A stretch of DNA of 60,000 nt, taken from Liolophura sinensis (taxonomy: Eukaryota > Mollusca > Polyplacophora > Chitonida > Chitonidae). The stretch is taken from positions 13,220,017 through 13,280,016 of the forward strand of contig NC_088307.1 of NCBI RefSeq assembly GCF_032854445.1, read 5' to 3'. Below are positions 33,128 to 45,268 of this stretch, piece by piece (position 1 is the first letter of the stretch; every line of letters begins with the position of its first letter). The notes under the pieces were generated by a model. It saw nothing but the letters and a program-made list of their open reading frames with translations. It ran no database searches and was not told where the DNA came from. The translations under genes and the position numbers were made by a program.

Positions 33128-33617
33128 AGGGGCATACTCCTTACAGCGCATGCGTCGCTCTCTACCTTTCGCTTTACATCATTGCCACCAGTAGTAAATT
33201 TTGTACAGAAATCTTGAACAACGCCGAGGTCACAGTGGGCACAGTGATGAGGCAGGAAGTGGTGTCTAGTAATAGTCTAGTCTAGTCTCTATTAATACTT
33301 TATACACATGCACTCTCTATATCTAGAGTATGTACAACATGATTTTAACAGTAGCCTAAAGCAATTTTATTGACGAATGCTGATTAAATAGTTCCGCGGG
33401 AGGAGACAAGTGATGAGGCGAAGCCTAAAAAAGCCTATGTGCGTCTCACAGGCTCCAAAGGTCAAGTTTGTATTTTCTGACATCAGTTTTTGCCTCATCA
33501 CTTTGATCCCAGTGACCTCTGCGTTATTCAAGATTCCTGTACCAAATTTATTAGTGGTGGCAGTGATGTAAAGGAAAAGGTAGAGAGCGGCGCATGCGCT
33601 GTAAGGAGTATGCCCTT
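33128..33617. mobile_element. 490-bp foldback element with ~140-bp inverted repeats
   Basis: The left arm 33128-33268 (ggcatactccttacagcgca, tctctacctttcgctttaca, tcttgaacaacgccgaggtc, agtgatgaggca) is inverted at 33480-33617 (tgcctcatcact, gacctctgcgttattcaaga, gatgtaaaggaaaaggtaga, gcgctgtaaggagtatgccc). The spacer is about 210 bp with no open frame. No clear target duplication. Confidence 0.8.
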
Positions 33618-33952
33618 ATGGTTGGATGCAGGCTCTTCTGAAATTTGGTCTTTGGTCATGTCTGGTGGGTGAAATCATATTTTTACGTTTCAGGGATTTA
33701 TTTTAACCTGTCATGGCGGTGTTTATACGTTGTAGCACTGTCCAAGCAATTTAGCGATATAGTTTGAAATTTGACTTATACAGGAAAAAATCAGATAAAT
33801 TCTGATCTGATGATGTTTGTCAAAGCATGGCGGGGCGGGGGAGGGGGGTATTTTTTCTCAATTCGGCACTGTATTCCATCAGAAATGTACACAAGCAAAT
33901 TTACCGTAAATGGCTCGTGGTAGATAAATTGACATGATGTACACATTTGCAT

Positions 33953-34050
33953 AATCATTTAGAATAAAACCCTAAATGAAGTATATTGGCCTGATTCGCG
34001 TGACCATCTGCCAATTATCAAACTGTGATCGCTCCTCTGGATTTACTCTA
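33953..34050 (+). repeat. Unclassified repeat family R, partial copy
   Basis: agaataaaaccctaaatgaa followed by gcgtgaccatctgccaatta, matching the right part of the copy at 34966-35215. Confidence 0.6.
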
Positions 34051-34470
34051 TGGTGTAAGTCATTTATTCTGAGAAGTGTCGATTTAAGTCATGTTATTTC
34101 TATTTTTTAAGTGATTTGATGTTATTTCTTTCCATAATGACATTCTATTGCGCTTCTATATCTTCACCTACCTTATTTACCTCTCTTTATTTTGCCCACC
34201 TCATTAATGCCTGCAGTCCTCACACCTTCAACTCATCTACAACTCGATTTTCTTTTTAAGAAAGGTGATAATTCCATTTTAATTGAATTAAGTGATTACC
34301 TAAAGACTTCTATTTTGCCGATTTCAACAAGAAACGTTGGGAAATTACAAAAAATACTATAAAAAAATATAGTTGTGCGTTGCAAGCCTTTCAATTTTTT
34401 AACTTGATGTTACATGTACAATTGAAGTGAAGTCATAGCTTAAAACATCTAACTAATGATTTCTAGGTTT

Positions 34471-34850
34471 TATTTATTTATTTACTGGAGTGCATGCTCA
34501 GTGTTTACTGTCGATGTGAAGACTTTTTCACCTGTATAACACCTGCCACCGGAGGCACTTTTCGCGCATTATAACGCGAGGTCGATAATTTCCCAACGTG
34601 CAAAAGTCACTTGGTCTCTCTGGCCGGGAAAACCAATAGTGCACTTTAGTTTATAGGTGGAAGAAACCGGGGAGCATGCATTAATCGGCAACCGGCCTTT
34701 TAACAGGTATACCTGACATGAAACGATACCTCTTGACTTACAACCGAAGCAACCTGCTAACAGTGGTGAGTTTTTCCCGGGCTCTGCTTGATTTCTTCCC
34801 ACCATAATGTTGGTCGCCGTTGTTAAAGTGAAATATTCTTGAAAGAGAGA
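34471..34850. mobile_element. Composite of degenerate SINE pieces
   Basis: 34764-34845 is a plus-strand SINE family A body (cccgggctctgcttgatttc, ccaccataatgttggtcgcc, gtgaaatattcttga). The preceding part resembles other SINE pieces (ggtggaagaaaccggggagc). At 34857-34880 a ctgggttcgaacctgcacct motif is an inverted tRNA-like B box. Confidence 0.5.
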
Positions 34851-34965
34851 GAGCTGGGTTCGAACCTGCACCTCGTCGTGTCAACTGAAGGGACCCCCGA
34901 CAGCTGCAAAGACAATGCTGAGATAACGAGCGTGAGTCCCTAGGAATGGGGTTGATGTCATATTC

Positions 34966-35215
34966 AGACGGTCTTAGACCAGTGACGTCTAATAAATTGC
35001 AGTTAATATCACTGCATATTCTTTTCCCTAATTCTGCTTAAGCCATGTTGCTAGGGGGCGTTTAATTTGCTACTATTTATTTTTTTATTTACATAAACAG
35101 TTAGAATAAAACCCTAACTGAAGTAAACTGGCAAGAGACCGTATTTCACCGGTTGCGTGTGACCATTTGCCAGCTATCACACTTTCGTTGCTGCTCTTGT
35201 TTCTCTCTCTCTGCT
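34966..35215 (+). repeat. Unclassified repeat family R, longest copy
   Basis: Markers in order: gacgtctaataaattgcagt, ctgcttaagccatgttgcta, gggggcgtttaatttgctac, cagttagaataaaaccctaa, gtatttcaccggttgcgtgt, gaccatttgccagctatcac. The same order is found at 47690-47990 (+) and inverted at 43125-43345. No terminal inverted repeats or coding potential seen. Confidence 0.7.
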
Positions 35216-38200
35216 GTACGTCTTAATTGTACTGTACGTCTGAATTATATTTGGCTAGCATCTGCAAAAACAGAAGTTGAAAGTCTAGAACAAAGACGTG
35301 GGTGCGGTTTCGGAAACTAACATGTTCTTATCCTGTTTAACTGATACTGTCAGTTGAGACTGGAAGATCAGCGTTGTTAGCCTTCTTAGTCTTGGACTTT
35401 GGGGTACTGCTCTCGTTGTTCTTGATCCTGATGTACATTGTTGAAATGCGCATGCATTGCAGTTTGCAACCTCAGATTAGTCGTTTTTTGCATATACATA
35501 AAATCTTGGCTAGATATACACCATGCACGAGTTCAAAGGGCAACAGATGGCCCTGTCTCGAAGCTCAAAGCAAAGGAATCAGAGCTTCGAGATAGAATAT
35601 TCCAGCCCTCAGCCAATATGGACTTTCTAGGTAAAAATCGCCAAGCCAAGGTCAAAACGACGTCTAACACAAACCACCAACTAATAACTAATAAAGTATA
35701 TAAAGTACCAAATTAGGACGGAATCATGCAAAGAGAAGCAGTCAATAGTTTTCAGTGATGTTGGAAAAGCGCAAGGTATGGTCTAGGCAAATGAGCGGAA
35801 CAAGTATAAAAATCCTGTACCATGCTAGTATATAAGCTGTCAATTAAACATGCAACTCAGTTTTATTGCAACTGTTCATACATGTACATCTGGCGATCGA
35901 ATTCGTCACGATGAATATACAGCCCCTAACCCCGAGGTAAGTGGGATTAGACACAATCATGAAGCAAAGTGCCAAAGATTCTGGACTCTGGCCATATGTA
36001 CTTACAAGAGAATTATACCCATTGTGAAACTTAGAGTGAAGGTGCTTGATGGAATAACCTTGACACATTCGGTTTTGGAACAAAAACTTGTGACGTTGAT
36101 TGAAATCGTCACATAACACACAGGATCTAACAAATACAACAATGCGAGATATGTACAAGCCATACGTGGGATTCTGTGATACTGTCCAACTAAGGACGCC
36201 TCTGTCTTACATTAACACCAGCTAGGCCTATACATGTAGCTGAAACATTACCTGAAGCAGAAAACACATTGTGTTTTTTGATTTTTCTGTTTTCGTAGTT
36301 CTTAAAAATAGGTAGAGACATATTCTTAGTTTTTTTTTGAATGAGTAATTTTAATGTTTAAATGGTGTTTTTTCGATTTGTTTTTTTTTTTCAAAAGTTA
36401 CTGGTTTTTATCATTCAAGGTACCCGCCAATAGAAACCATCCTAAGGGGAAAACGCGCTATTGTCGCTTTTTTTTCATTTGAGAGAAATTGAATGGCCAG
36501 CTATGTAAGAATTAGAGATAGGATTGAGCTGTATTTAACGCTTTCCAAAGGATGGATAGATTGCAAGAGAGACAAATCGCAAGACGGTAACATGAATGGT
36601 TGGCGTCCTCTGACTGGTTCAAGAGATGCAGAATCAACGCTGAACTGATGACAGTGGAGATTGGATTTCCACGGTTAAACATTGCAGCCTTGGTCACTCT
36701 TGAATAAATGTACCATATCTAAAATTCAGATGAGGCAGGGCATAGTCTGAACTTGTGTGGACTCCAGCCAATCAGAACCGATTCTGTATCTTTGTATATG
36801 GCCGTGCTTCCCAGAAGTCTGGGTAAAGTCACCAAAACGGGTGAAATAAAATTAGGGGTTACATGCAATTATTGAATAGATTTTGTGCGTATTAATTGTT
36901 GAATGTTTTTTTCTTTTCATGTTAATTGTAAAAACGTTTGAACACATCAACGTTTCGCGTCTCATATGGGTCTACCATTCTTCCATTTACCTCTGTGTTG
37001 TAAGTCGGCTAACGCCAAGAATGCAAGTGACTCGTACAGTTTGAAAAAGTCAGTGACATGCACAGATCAAACGGACACTGTGCGGCCATAACCTATACCA
37101 TATGTTGTTCTAACTCACCCTCGGTGGGTCATTACAATAGATACAGTTACACACAGTTAGCTGGACCATGATCGCAAACAACGAATACGACTTTAAACAT
37201 TTTTGTGTTGTCAGAAACCTCAGACGTATTATGATACCAGCCCACCTTGGGGTGTTCTTATTCTTTTTTAATTGTCCGTGATTAATATAATTCCGTAGTA
37301 TGTAGCCATAAATTCTCTCTAGATCACCCCCAGTTGTATTCACCTGTCAGTTAGCGATACTGTGGATATCCGGTCTCAGCACACCCGACTCAAAGGCAGT
37401 ATGATCGATCTCTGAAATATAAGCTATAGCCGGGAAATCTGAGCTATACTATTACCGTGTGATTTCACAGTGATTTGTTATTCAGATTTCACCTCACTGA
37501 TTATTTGCCGCGGTCCTGTCACTCACAGGCTCCATTTCAACTTCCGGTAGCGACCTGTAATTCCTCGCCACATTGTATCAGATAACAAAGGCTCCGTCTG
37601 CCTTGCGTTAGTCCAAGATCATATAACAAAGTTTCAAAACAAAGTAAATAAGACCTATAAACTATTTTGTCAAAGTAGTCAACCAGAGTGGAATTGTGCG
37701 ATCAATTTCGCCCCAAAGCTTAGACTTCAAACTTCCTGATTATTTTTATATGCAATATTTCTCAAGAAGTAACTTGATGCAATTTCCAGCAAATATTTAT
37801 TCACTTACCTTGGGACATGTTCATGGAGTCATGGAGAATATTGTTAGCCGTAAAAGATACATGGTAAATAACAATATCTCGTCCGGACGACAGAGGTCAG
37901 CAAATTAAAAGTACATAAAAAAAATTCAAATTGGTTATAATGATTAAACAAATTCCATTTCTTATTCTTTAGAATAAATCTGATTTATTCCTCGACGGCA
38001 TGGATTACCTCATTTTATGTACCAATTCAGCCGAGAGTTCAGATTGTAATTTGATGTCGCTTATAACATTTTACCTTAGCATTTGAAGGAGTACAAATCG
38101 AGCAAACTACATCTATATATAGCCATGGAAATAAAACAATTAAATTGATCACTCCTTTTGAAAACCTAACAGAAGTTTTAGCACACTAGAGTGGTGCTGC

Positions 38201-38598
38201 TTGTGATGAATGAAAGGAATGGTCTAAAATCGACTTTACCAGTTGATTATCTGTTAGCCATATTAGTCATTGAGTCCAAATGCAAAGTACGGAAGCAGTA
38301 ATAGCCTCGAAGTGGGGTACTAATTTAACAGCCGGCAAATTTCTGAAATGGAATAAATGAATGACCCAAATTTCATTTATAGCTAATTGGATTAATAGAG
38401 AAAGTGGCACAAATCGACCCTGTAACAAGCTGAAGTAATGACATAGAAATAATCAAGAACTAACGGTATCAGGCTAATACAGGCTGGGTCTTTGTGACAA
38501 AACTCTGGGCTGCAGAAAAAATATCGTCATGTGTTGATTGTAAGTTATTTGTTGAAGTTATGTTGAAGGCTTATGCTCTTAAGCCTTTCATTTCAATT
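35216..38598. other. No gene or clear repeat recognised
   Basis: AT-rich intergenic DNA with only short open frames (up to about 100 codons) without recognisable domains. Confidence 0.45.
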
Positions 38599-38734
38599 TC
38601 CAGCAACCTGCGGATGGTCGTGGGTTTATCCTAGGCTCTGCCCGCTTTCCACTCACCATAATGCTGGACACCGTCGTTTAAGTAAAACATTCTTGAGTAT
38701 GGCGTAAAATGTCAATCCAGTAAATAAATAAGCA
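38599..38734 (+). mobile_element. SINE family A, 3' half
   Basis: ccagcaacctgcggatggtc, gtgggtttatcctaggctct, ccataatgctgga and cattcttgagtatggcgtaa, then an aaataaataa tail. Confidence 0.85.
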
Positions 38735-39084
38735 AACACAATGCAATTATAGTTAAAATTTTCTGTTATTTTGCATAATGTGTGTAATTTGTACAGACAG
38801 TTAAAATCTGAACAGGATAAATTTTCCTGAAAACGATATGGCTTCATGGAAAGGACTTTACAAATACTCCTAAAAAATAGTACAGAGACTATTACTAGCT
38901 GAGATGAATTTTACTTTCCTGTATACATAACTGTTTTTATATCAAAATTCTTAATTTTTTTTTTTTTGATTTTTCATATCCCTTTGCACTATATCAGTTA
39001 TGCCAACAAAGAAAATGGTCGTACAACAAAATTTTCACGATCCCTTGATATTAAATTGTAATCTCTGGAAGACAGTAGTTCTGG

Positions 39085-39200
39085 GAATGTTCTTCAGCAG
39101 GGTATTGATTACGTGATCCTCCAAAGGCAAAGAATACGAGAATCACAAATGCTCAGAGACCCAGATGCTATAGGAACGAGGCGCACTGTAACTAGAATGT
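39085..39200 (+). pseudogene. Remnant of an integrase-like transposable element protein
   Basis: The frame reading LQQGIDYVILQRQRIRES, then QMLRDPDAIGTRRTVTRM, resembles the G-(h)-x-VQRxRIRESMxRxDPxGxxxRR linker that precedes the DDE integrase core in a family of animal transposon proteins. An in-frame stop upstream and no core domain downstream make it a dead fragment. Recognition is from memory of the motif. Confidence 0.35.
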
Positions 39201-39444
39201 AAACAGATCTTCCAGACGAGTGTTGTGTTTGACTTGATTCAGTAATACGTATTGTTCATTGACGAAGAAATCTCAGAGAATAATGTGTTTGTGTATTAAG
39301 TATGATGACAATATGGCATTTTGATCAATTCTAGTCTAGCGAACTCTAATAATTTGCTATCATCAGTGTAATCTTTTTACCTAACCCTTCATACGCCATT
39401 GCTCTAAGAGGTGTGTACGTTATTACGTTTTGGGCATATACGTG

Positions 39445-39560
39445 AACTGTTAGAATAAAATCCTTGCTAAAGTGAAATGACAAGTGACCGGACTTCACCG
39501 GTAATACGTATGACCATTTCCAAGTGTAACACTATGGTCACTTCTCTGGTTTTACACCCT
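39445..39560 (+). repeat. Repeat family R, partial copy
   Basis: gttagaataaaatccttgct, accggacttcaccggtaata and tgaccatttccaagtgtaac follow the marker order of the right half of family R. Confidence 0.6.
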
Positions 39561-40121
39561 ATGCTCTATTCTTTTATTACACCAATATTTTTAACACCAC
39601 CACATTCAAAAAATTAATCTGTTCATTTAATGGTATAATGTATTCTGTTATTATAACACAATATTCTCCCGTATTCAAGATGACAAAATATACGTGTTAC
39701 ATTTAACAAAATAATCTGCTGGAATAGCTGAATACGTTTTAGCATCGCTCAGACAACAGACTTTCTGTTAAATCTAACAGAATAATTTTTGAGAGTACCT
39801 GCACGTCACAAGCAGTCACACGCATACAGACACTCTGTAAATCGTAATGTTAGCACTTTAAAAAAACATAGAATAGTTTCGGAATCTCAAGATATGCTCG
39901 TCATAGCAGAGTTAATGACAGACAACGTTATCCGAATTCTGTCAAAAATAGTCTGTTAAATTTAATACAAGTCTGTCGTCTGCATGCATGATGCAAGACG
40001 TATTCTGTTATTGCAGAATTTTATTCTGTGAAATAAAGATCACATACACATATTCTTTTAATTCATCAGAATATGTTAGACTGCATCAGAAATATGCATC
40101 GGTTAGTATGATTCATTTGAT

Positions 40122-40290
40122 TCATTAATTTCATTGGTGTTTTACGTTGTACTTGTTTGTAAAATACCAGCATTATGGTGGAAGGAAACCGAGCAGAGGA
40201 AGCCAACATGAGCTTGACTTGAACTCACAGCCACAGCGTTGGTGGGAGCCTCTTGGGTCATAGCTCCCCACGGTCACGGAGGCCTCTGTT
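40122..40290 (-). mobile_element. SINE family A, internally deleted copy
   Basis: Reverse copy: tttcattggtgttttacgtt, ccagcattatggtggaagga, gaggaagccaacatgagctt, gttggtgggagcctcttggg, cacggaggcctc (head). Most of the central body is missing. Confidence 0.8.
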
Positions 40291-40582
40291 GAATATGACA
40301 GTATATTATGTTACGGTGACAGAATACAATCCAGCATTACTCAGACAACAGACTTCCTGTTACAGTGAACACATTATTTCTGTTACTTGGGTGTTACAGT
40401 TGATAATCGAAATGTACAGAATCGTCTTACTTCATGTTATTAGGTAACTTTGTTTGAAACTGTGTAATTCCAAGAAAAGAAATGTGTAGAAACAGAGATC
40501 GTCCAAAGCATTTGCTGATGGACAACGCCATACCATATAACGACCCGTAAACCACGACAGGGTGAAGATTGAGGAGTAAGTA

Positions 40583-40932
40583 CTTGGGGTTTATCGTTGT
40601 ACTTATCAATTTTTTAGTCATATCACCACGAAGGGGGTCCGTAGAGTGCGTATAATGTGCCTTCTTGTTGCAGAGCGGATTTACCCCGTTCTTTTATCTA
40701 GTACTGCTTCACTGAGACGACTTACCGAAGGCAAGTAAGCCGCTCCACGCGAGCCATTATACTGATACAGCCCAACCAGTCGTTGAAATATCCCCTTCAT
40801 GCTGAACGAGGAAACTACAACTTTCTCTTTTAAGGTCTTAGGTGTGACCCGATCCAGGATTGACCCTGGATCTACCGTTCCCGAAGCGGACGCTCTATGA
40901 CCTGAGCTATCTGGACCTGTCCTCCAAAATAG
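40583..40932 (-). mobile_element. SINE family B, near full length
   Basis: On the reverse strand: head ccagatagctcaggtcatag (A box) and gatccagggtcaatcctgga (B box), body with gtatcagtataatggctcgc and cttgccttcggtaag, 3' end atatgactaaaaaattgata. Same family as 14345-14680 and 51359-51594. Confidence 0.8.
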
Positions 40933-42039
40933 GAGGTCCAAGTTCGAAATCTTTTGTCACCAAAGGTAAAAAAGCGCATCTATATCATGCGACTTGTCGA
41001 AAATGTTTGGCAACTTTTGATGACATTAATTTACTGATCAGCTCTCTCGTTGTGCTCCGGAGGCACAAGTGACACCCCTTTCTTTGAGGCACTAATTAAG
41101 TTCACAAGCACACAGTTTCTCGATTTTCTCTATTGTTCTTTATTCCAGATAACCAGTTGTGAAACTATTTTCACGTTCCCCATAATACAGCATGTATAAT
41201 GAGAATAGTTGCCTGACATTTCTGAGAGGTCACTTATGGTGCAGTAGAATTTTTATAACCTTATAAATTCGAAACTCCTTTATTGTATAAAGATTTTAAT
41301 TCAGTAAGATTTGAATTACCATTTTTTCCATAACTTCATCTTCTGAGCACTAAATTTTATAGACGTCGAGAAAGGACTTTTCTATGTCGCGGTATATTGT
41401 TCTACGTAATGCAAGACGATATAATGAAGCTAGGTGGCGAGGTAAATCTCGCTGCCTCACAGCCTCGTTATTTCATTTTTCATTACCCTGTCGATGTAGC
41501 AAAGTAACGTTGTAGCTAATCGACTTCCATAAAACTGTACATCTGAATTATCATCCAAATCACATGAAATACAAAAAAATGGTGTTGTGTACCAAACGTA
41601 TACGTTTTCTCTTGAGGGTCTGTAATTCTACACTTCGCATTTTGTGTGCGTGCACCTGGGTTATCTTTCGGCTTCTTTTTTCGACATTATATGCTCGCAT
41701 TGTGCTACGCATTTGATCCGTGTATGAAAACCGAATGCGATCATTCTACATGTCGATTTCGCTTCCACGTGTTTGAACGGCGGTTCTATATTCTCGCTCT
41801 GTGTATCGAAGCTTGAACACCTTCGAATTCTGTTTCGACGTTGGATATAATTGAATATAGGCGTACATGTCATCAATGTAACGCGACTGAGCTGGCCTCA
41901 ATAACACTTGGGGCGCACCGCTGTTATGTCTGTCTGCAGCTTATGAACACTGGGGAAATTTGGGTACTATGCATCTATTGTCATTTTGTGACTAGACACC
42001 CAGATTACTTCCTACCCACGGCAAGGGAATAGCCTACAC

Positions 42040-42262
42040 GGTGTGCCATTAAGGTTCTATAGTTTAAAGAGCTATACGCATAACATTTTGGACACTTAAA
42101 TTTTTTTAGGTCTCTCAGCAACCCGGGGATGGTCGTGGGTTTCCCCCGGGCCGAGGAAGCCACCATGAGCTGAACTTGAGCTCACGGCGACCGCATTGGT
42201 GAGAGGCTTCTGGGTCATTACGCTGCACTAGCGCGCTAACCAACAGAACCACGGAGACCCCA
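42040..42262. mobile_element. SINE family A fragments joined tail to head in opposite orientation
   Basis: 42109-42152 is a plus-strand SINE body fragment (tctcagcaacccggggatgg, gtcgtgggtttcccccgggc). From 42153 the sequence switches to the reverse-strand head (gaggaagccaccatgagctg, gcgaccgcattggtgagagg, gcgctaaccaac, cacggagacc). The upstream flank matches 32965-33032. Confidence 0.75.
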
Positions 42263-42309
42263 CTTTAGCTTTTATATATCTGTTACATTCGCCTTGGAAA
42301 GACCATATA

Positions 42310-42630
42310 ATTTTGCATGTGCTGTTTTGGTCATGTACTGTATTTTGCATATACTGTAATTTGTCATGCACTTCATTTTTTCATGCAATGTATTAGGTCG
42401 ATCGCTTTATTGTGAATATAATATAATTTGCCATGCACTGTGTTTTGTTATGCAGTTTACTTTGTCATATACTCTATATTGTCATGCACTTTATTTCGTC
42501 ATACAATTTATTTTTCATGCAATTTATTTTGTTATGCTGTTTATTTCACGATGCACTTTATTTTGTCGTGCACTTCATTTCGTCCAGCACTTTGTTTTGT
42601 CAGTCTCTTTATTTTGTCCTGTACTGTATC
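42310..42630. repeat. Degenerate ~20-22-bp tandem repeat
   Basis: About 14 diverged copies of a unit like ttattttgtcatgcacttt. Overlapping short hydrophobic open frames here are by-products of the repeat. Confidence 0.7.
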
Positions 42631-43124
42631 ACTACGCGCTTTGACGATTAATCAAATGCTCTATGATAGAAAGGAAAACGCAATGATACAGCTAACTAAC
42701 TGTTGTTAGTCGACGGTTCACATGTCATTGCTTTCCATTTTACTAGCATGATCCCTTCCCACAACTAGGCAAAAGTGCAAAGCAAAAGCAAAAAGTTAAA
42801 AAGGATCTCTTAAGTGTGTCGTTCTCCTTAGTCATCTATTATTGTCTGGAATGGTCATGTGACCAAATGGCATCACACTATAACCCCAGATACGAGAGAT
42901 CTTGAATCTGCTCACGCTACCGTAGGAGATCCTTGTAATAGGAGTTCCATTGTATTCTGGCAGGCTACATGTACTTGACAGGCTACGTGCTACATGAAAT
43001 TTGCATCCGGAGGTTTCTCACATAGATAACTATTAACAGCTGTTTCCAGGAGTCTCTACCTGCGGTCTCTAAACCTACCGTATAGCAGAATACATAACAA
43101 AAAAAAAGGCATACAGCATAGTGA

Positions 43125-43345
43125 GTAAAGCAGAGCAACACACGACAGTGTGATAGCTGGCAAACACGTAACCTGTGAAAAACTGGTTAGGTTTTTATTC
43201 TAACTGTTCATGTAAATGCTTAAATAGTAGCAACTTGCACTGCCCCTAGCGCCAGGGCTAAAGCAGAATTAGGTAAAAATGCAGTGAGTTTAATCGCAAT
43301 TTATTAAACGCTACTGGAGTAGAATTACTCGGAATGCTGTGTTGT
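43125..43345 (-). repeat. Repeat family R, inverted copy
   Basis: gtgatagctggcaaacacgt, ggtttttattctaactgttc, aaatagtagcaacttgcact, ctaaagcagaattaggt and cgcaatttattaaacg are the reverse complement of family R markers in the same order. Confidence 0.7.
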
Positions 43346-43433
43346 CATCAAACTTAAATATACAAACATATTAGTTCAATACAGGGGAAAAAAATCTGGA
43401 AAGAGCTCAAATTACGGTGTATGCGTTACATAT

Positions 43434-43532
43434 AACTTGTACATCATATGTTCGCCATCAGTATTTTAATGAGACAAATTTGTGTATGTGTTACGTGTGA
43501 CGTGTACATCATATGTTCGCCATCGGTATTTA
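43434..43532. repeat. Short duplication, ~62-bp spacing
   Basis: gtacatcatatgttcgccat followed by c(a/g)gtattt occurs at 43439 and 43502. Confidence 0.75.
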
Positions 43533-45148
43533 TTGGGATATTTAATGCGTGGGTGTTAAATGTATCCTTAGCCCGATATACAAAGATCAGTGTTATTTCG
43601 GTCCTTTTCTTAGAGCAAATCTCCCTTAATCGCTCAAAAAAGATTGATGAATACGCTGACAGTTTTCATTCATTTGAGACATACTAAGACAAATAAATGA
43701 TAATTAAGCCAGACATAACTTCACAGCCGGAAACTGTTTTGGTAAAATGCGTGGGACAGGGAGATCACGAGGCCTTCAATGCAACTTCAGAATTGATCAG
43801 AGTTATAAATAACGATCACACTATGTTCCAGTTTCCTCCCTGCCAATGCCCACGTGAGGATTTCACCCGCCAAGCTGATTTAGTCCGCGCGCTGTGTAAA
43901 CCGCCCGCCTATTCTTCCGTCAGAATACCGGAATTGTTTCATTTCACCATCGAGTAACAACATTTATGCCACTGGTGTTTTCGATGGAATCGGTGTTGAC
44001 TGACTTTTAGCAGACCGTGTCGATCAGTAGCACTATAGGACAAAGGACATTTTTTTCTCCTTGTACACAGGAACTTTATAAAATAATCCATGAAGAGAAA
44101 CTCCGGAAACACACGTAATCGACCGAGTGCTCCCGATTGTGGTTACATTTGATGGCAATTTGAAGTAGTGGGAAAGGCTTGATTTAGAACGGCACGGAGC
44201 GGGAACCACTGACTGTATATACTCTCTACGTCCCAGTTCGTCATTCCTGTCAGCGCAGGAAAACAAGAGACTCAAGAACGATTCTGAGAGGACGATAAAG
44301 ACTCTGGGCGAGCAAATCAATAATTTAGGAGGAAACAGCGAAAACCTTCTTATGGTGCTGACTTAACGACAACCTGATCGTGGTAGCTGACTGTTCCGAG
44401 GGCGTCAGGCGAACATAGGTCGTTAATTCCCCTTCTCTTACCTTCCTGTCACGACGGGACAGCCAGACAGTATCACTCCGGTATCCTTGCGTAACGTCCA
44501 TCCCCACTTTTAAACAACAATTCCAGGGTTGACTGCTGGTCCTCACTTGAGCTTTACTCCTAGCCGTTGTGGACGACGATTTTCAAGATCAGGTAAGATA
44601 ATTTTCAATTTTCATACGTACTTTCGATACCACCACATAGGCTACATATTTGCCTAAAGAAAAGTCTACGTGCTTATTTATTAAATTATTTAAATTTTAT
44701 TATTGTTTTATATATTTATTATCAATTTTATCGATACGTATTAAGTGCCGTTCAATAGAATTTATTCTACGTATACCATGGCGGTCAGTTTTGTGGGGAA
44801 TTGGAAGCCGTTATTCGGTGATTTTCCTGCATGAGAGCAATGAAGTTACGAAACATATGGAGAAAGATTCGATGAACGAGTCGAAATGCTATGAAGAACA
44901 TTCACCGCTGTTTGCTCGCAGAATAAACCTCCACTTAGGGAGATGAGCGAGGGGTGAAGACATTTTTTTTTTTTTTAAAAATCGCTAGGACACACGAGGT
45001 GGAGGCTTAATCCCAACCATGGACAGGAAGTTTGTGGATACCCGCTCTCACGGCCCGAGGATCTTTCAAGACCACTTGTCTCCCCCAAGTACGGGGCGCA
45101 AGCCTTTGATCCACACTAAGAAGTTCGGCAATAACTTTTCAAAGGCCC

Positions 45149-45268
45149 GTGGTTGCCGGTCTTCTCCTCCCATATAATGGACCGCCATCGTACAAGTGCA
45201 AACTCCATGGTTGCTGGTCTTCTCCTCCCATATAACGGACCGCCATCGTACAAGTGCAAATTCCATGA
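45149..45268. repeat. Tandem duplication of a ~60-bp SINE-like segment
   Basis: gtctt ctcctcccatataa(t/c)gga, ccgccatcgtacaagtgcaa and a(c/t)tccatg occur twice in succession. The segment resembles the ccaccataatgctggccgcc / cgtacaagtgaaa part of SINE family A. Confidence 0.75.

Noticed and set aside
42366-42709. Three overlapping hydrophobic open frames
   Set aside because: Derived from a degenerate ~20-bp tandem repeat; composition only.
43697-43957. 86-codon open frame with mixed composition
   Set aside because: No recognisable motif, no splice partners; could be chance.
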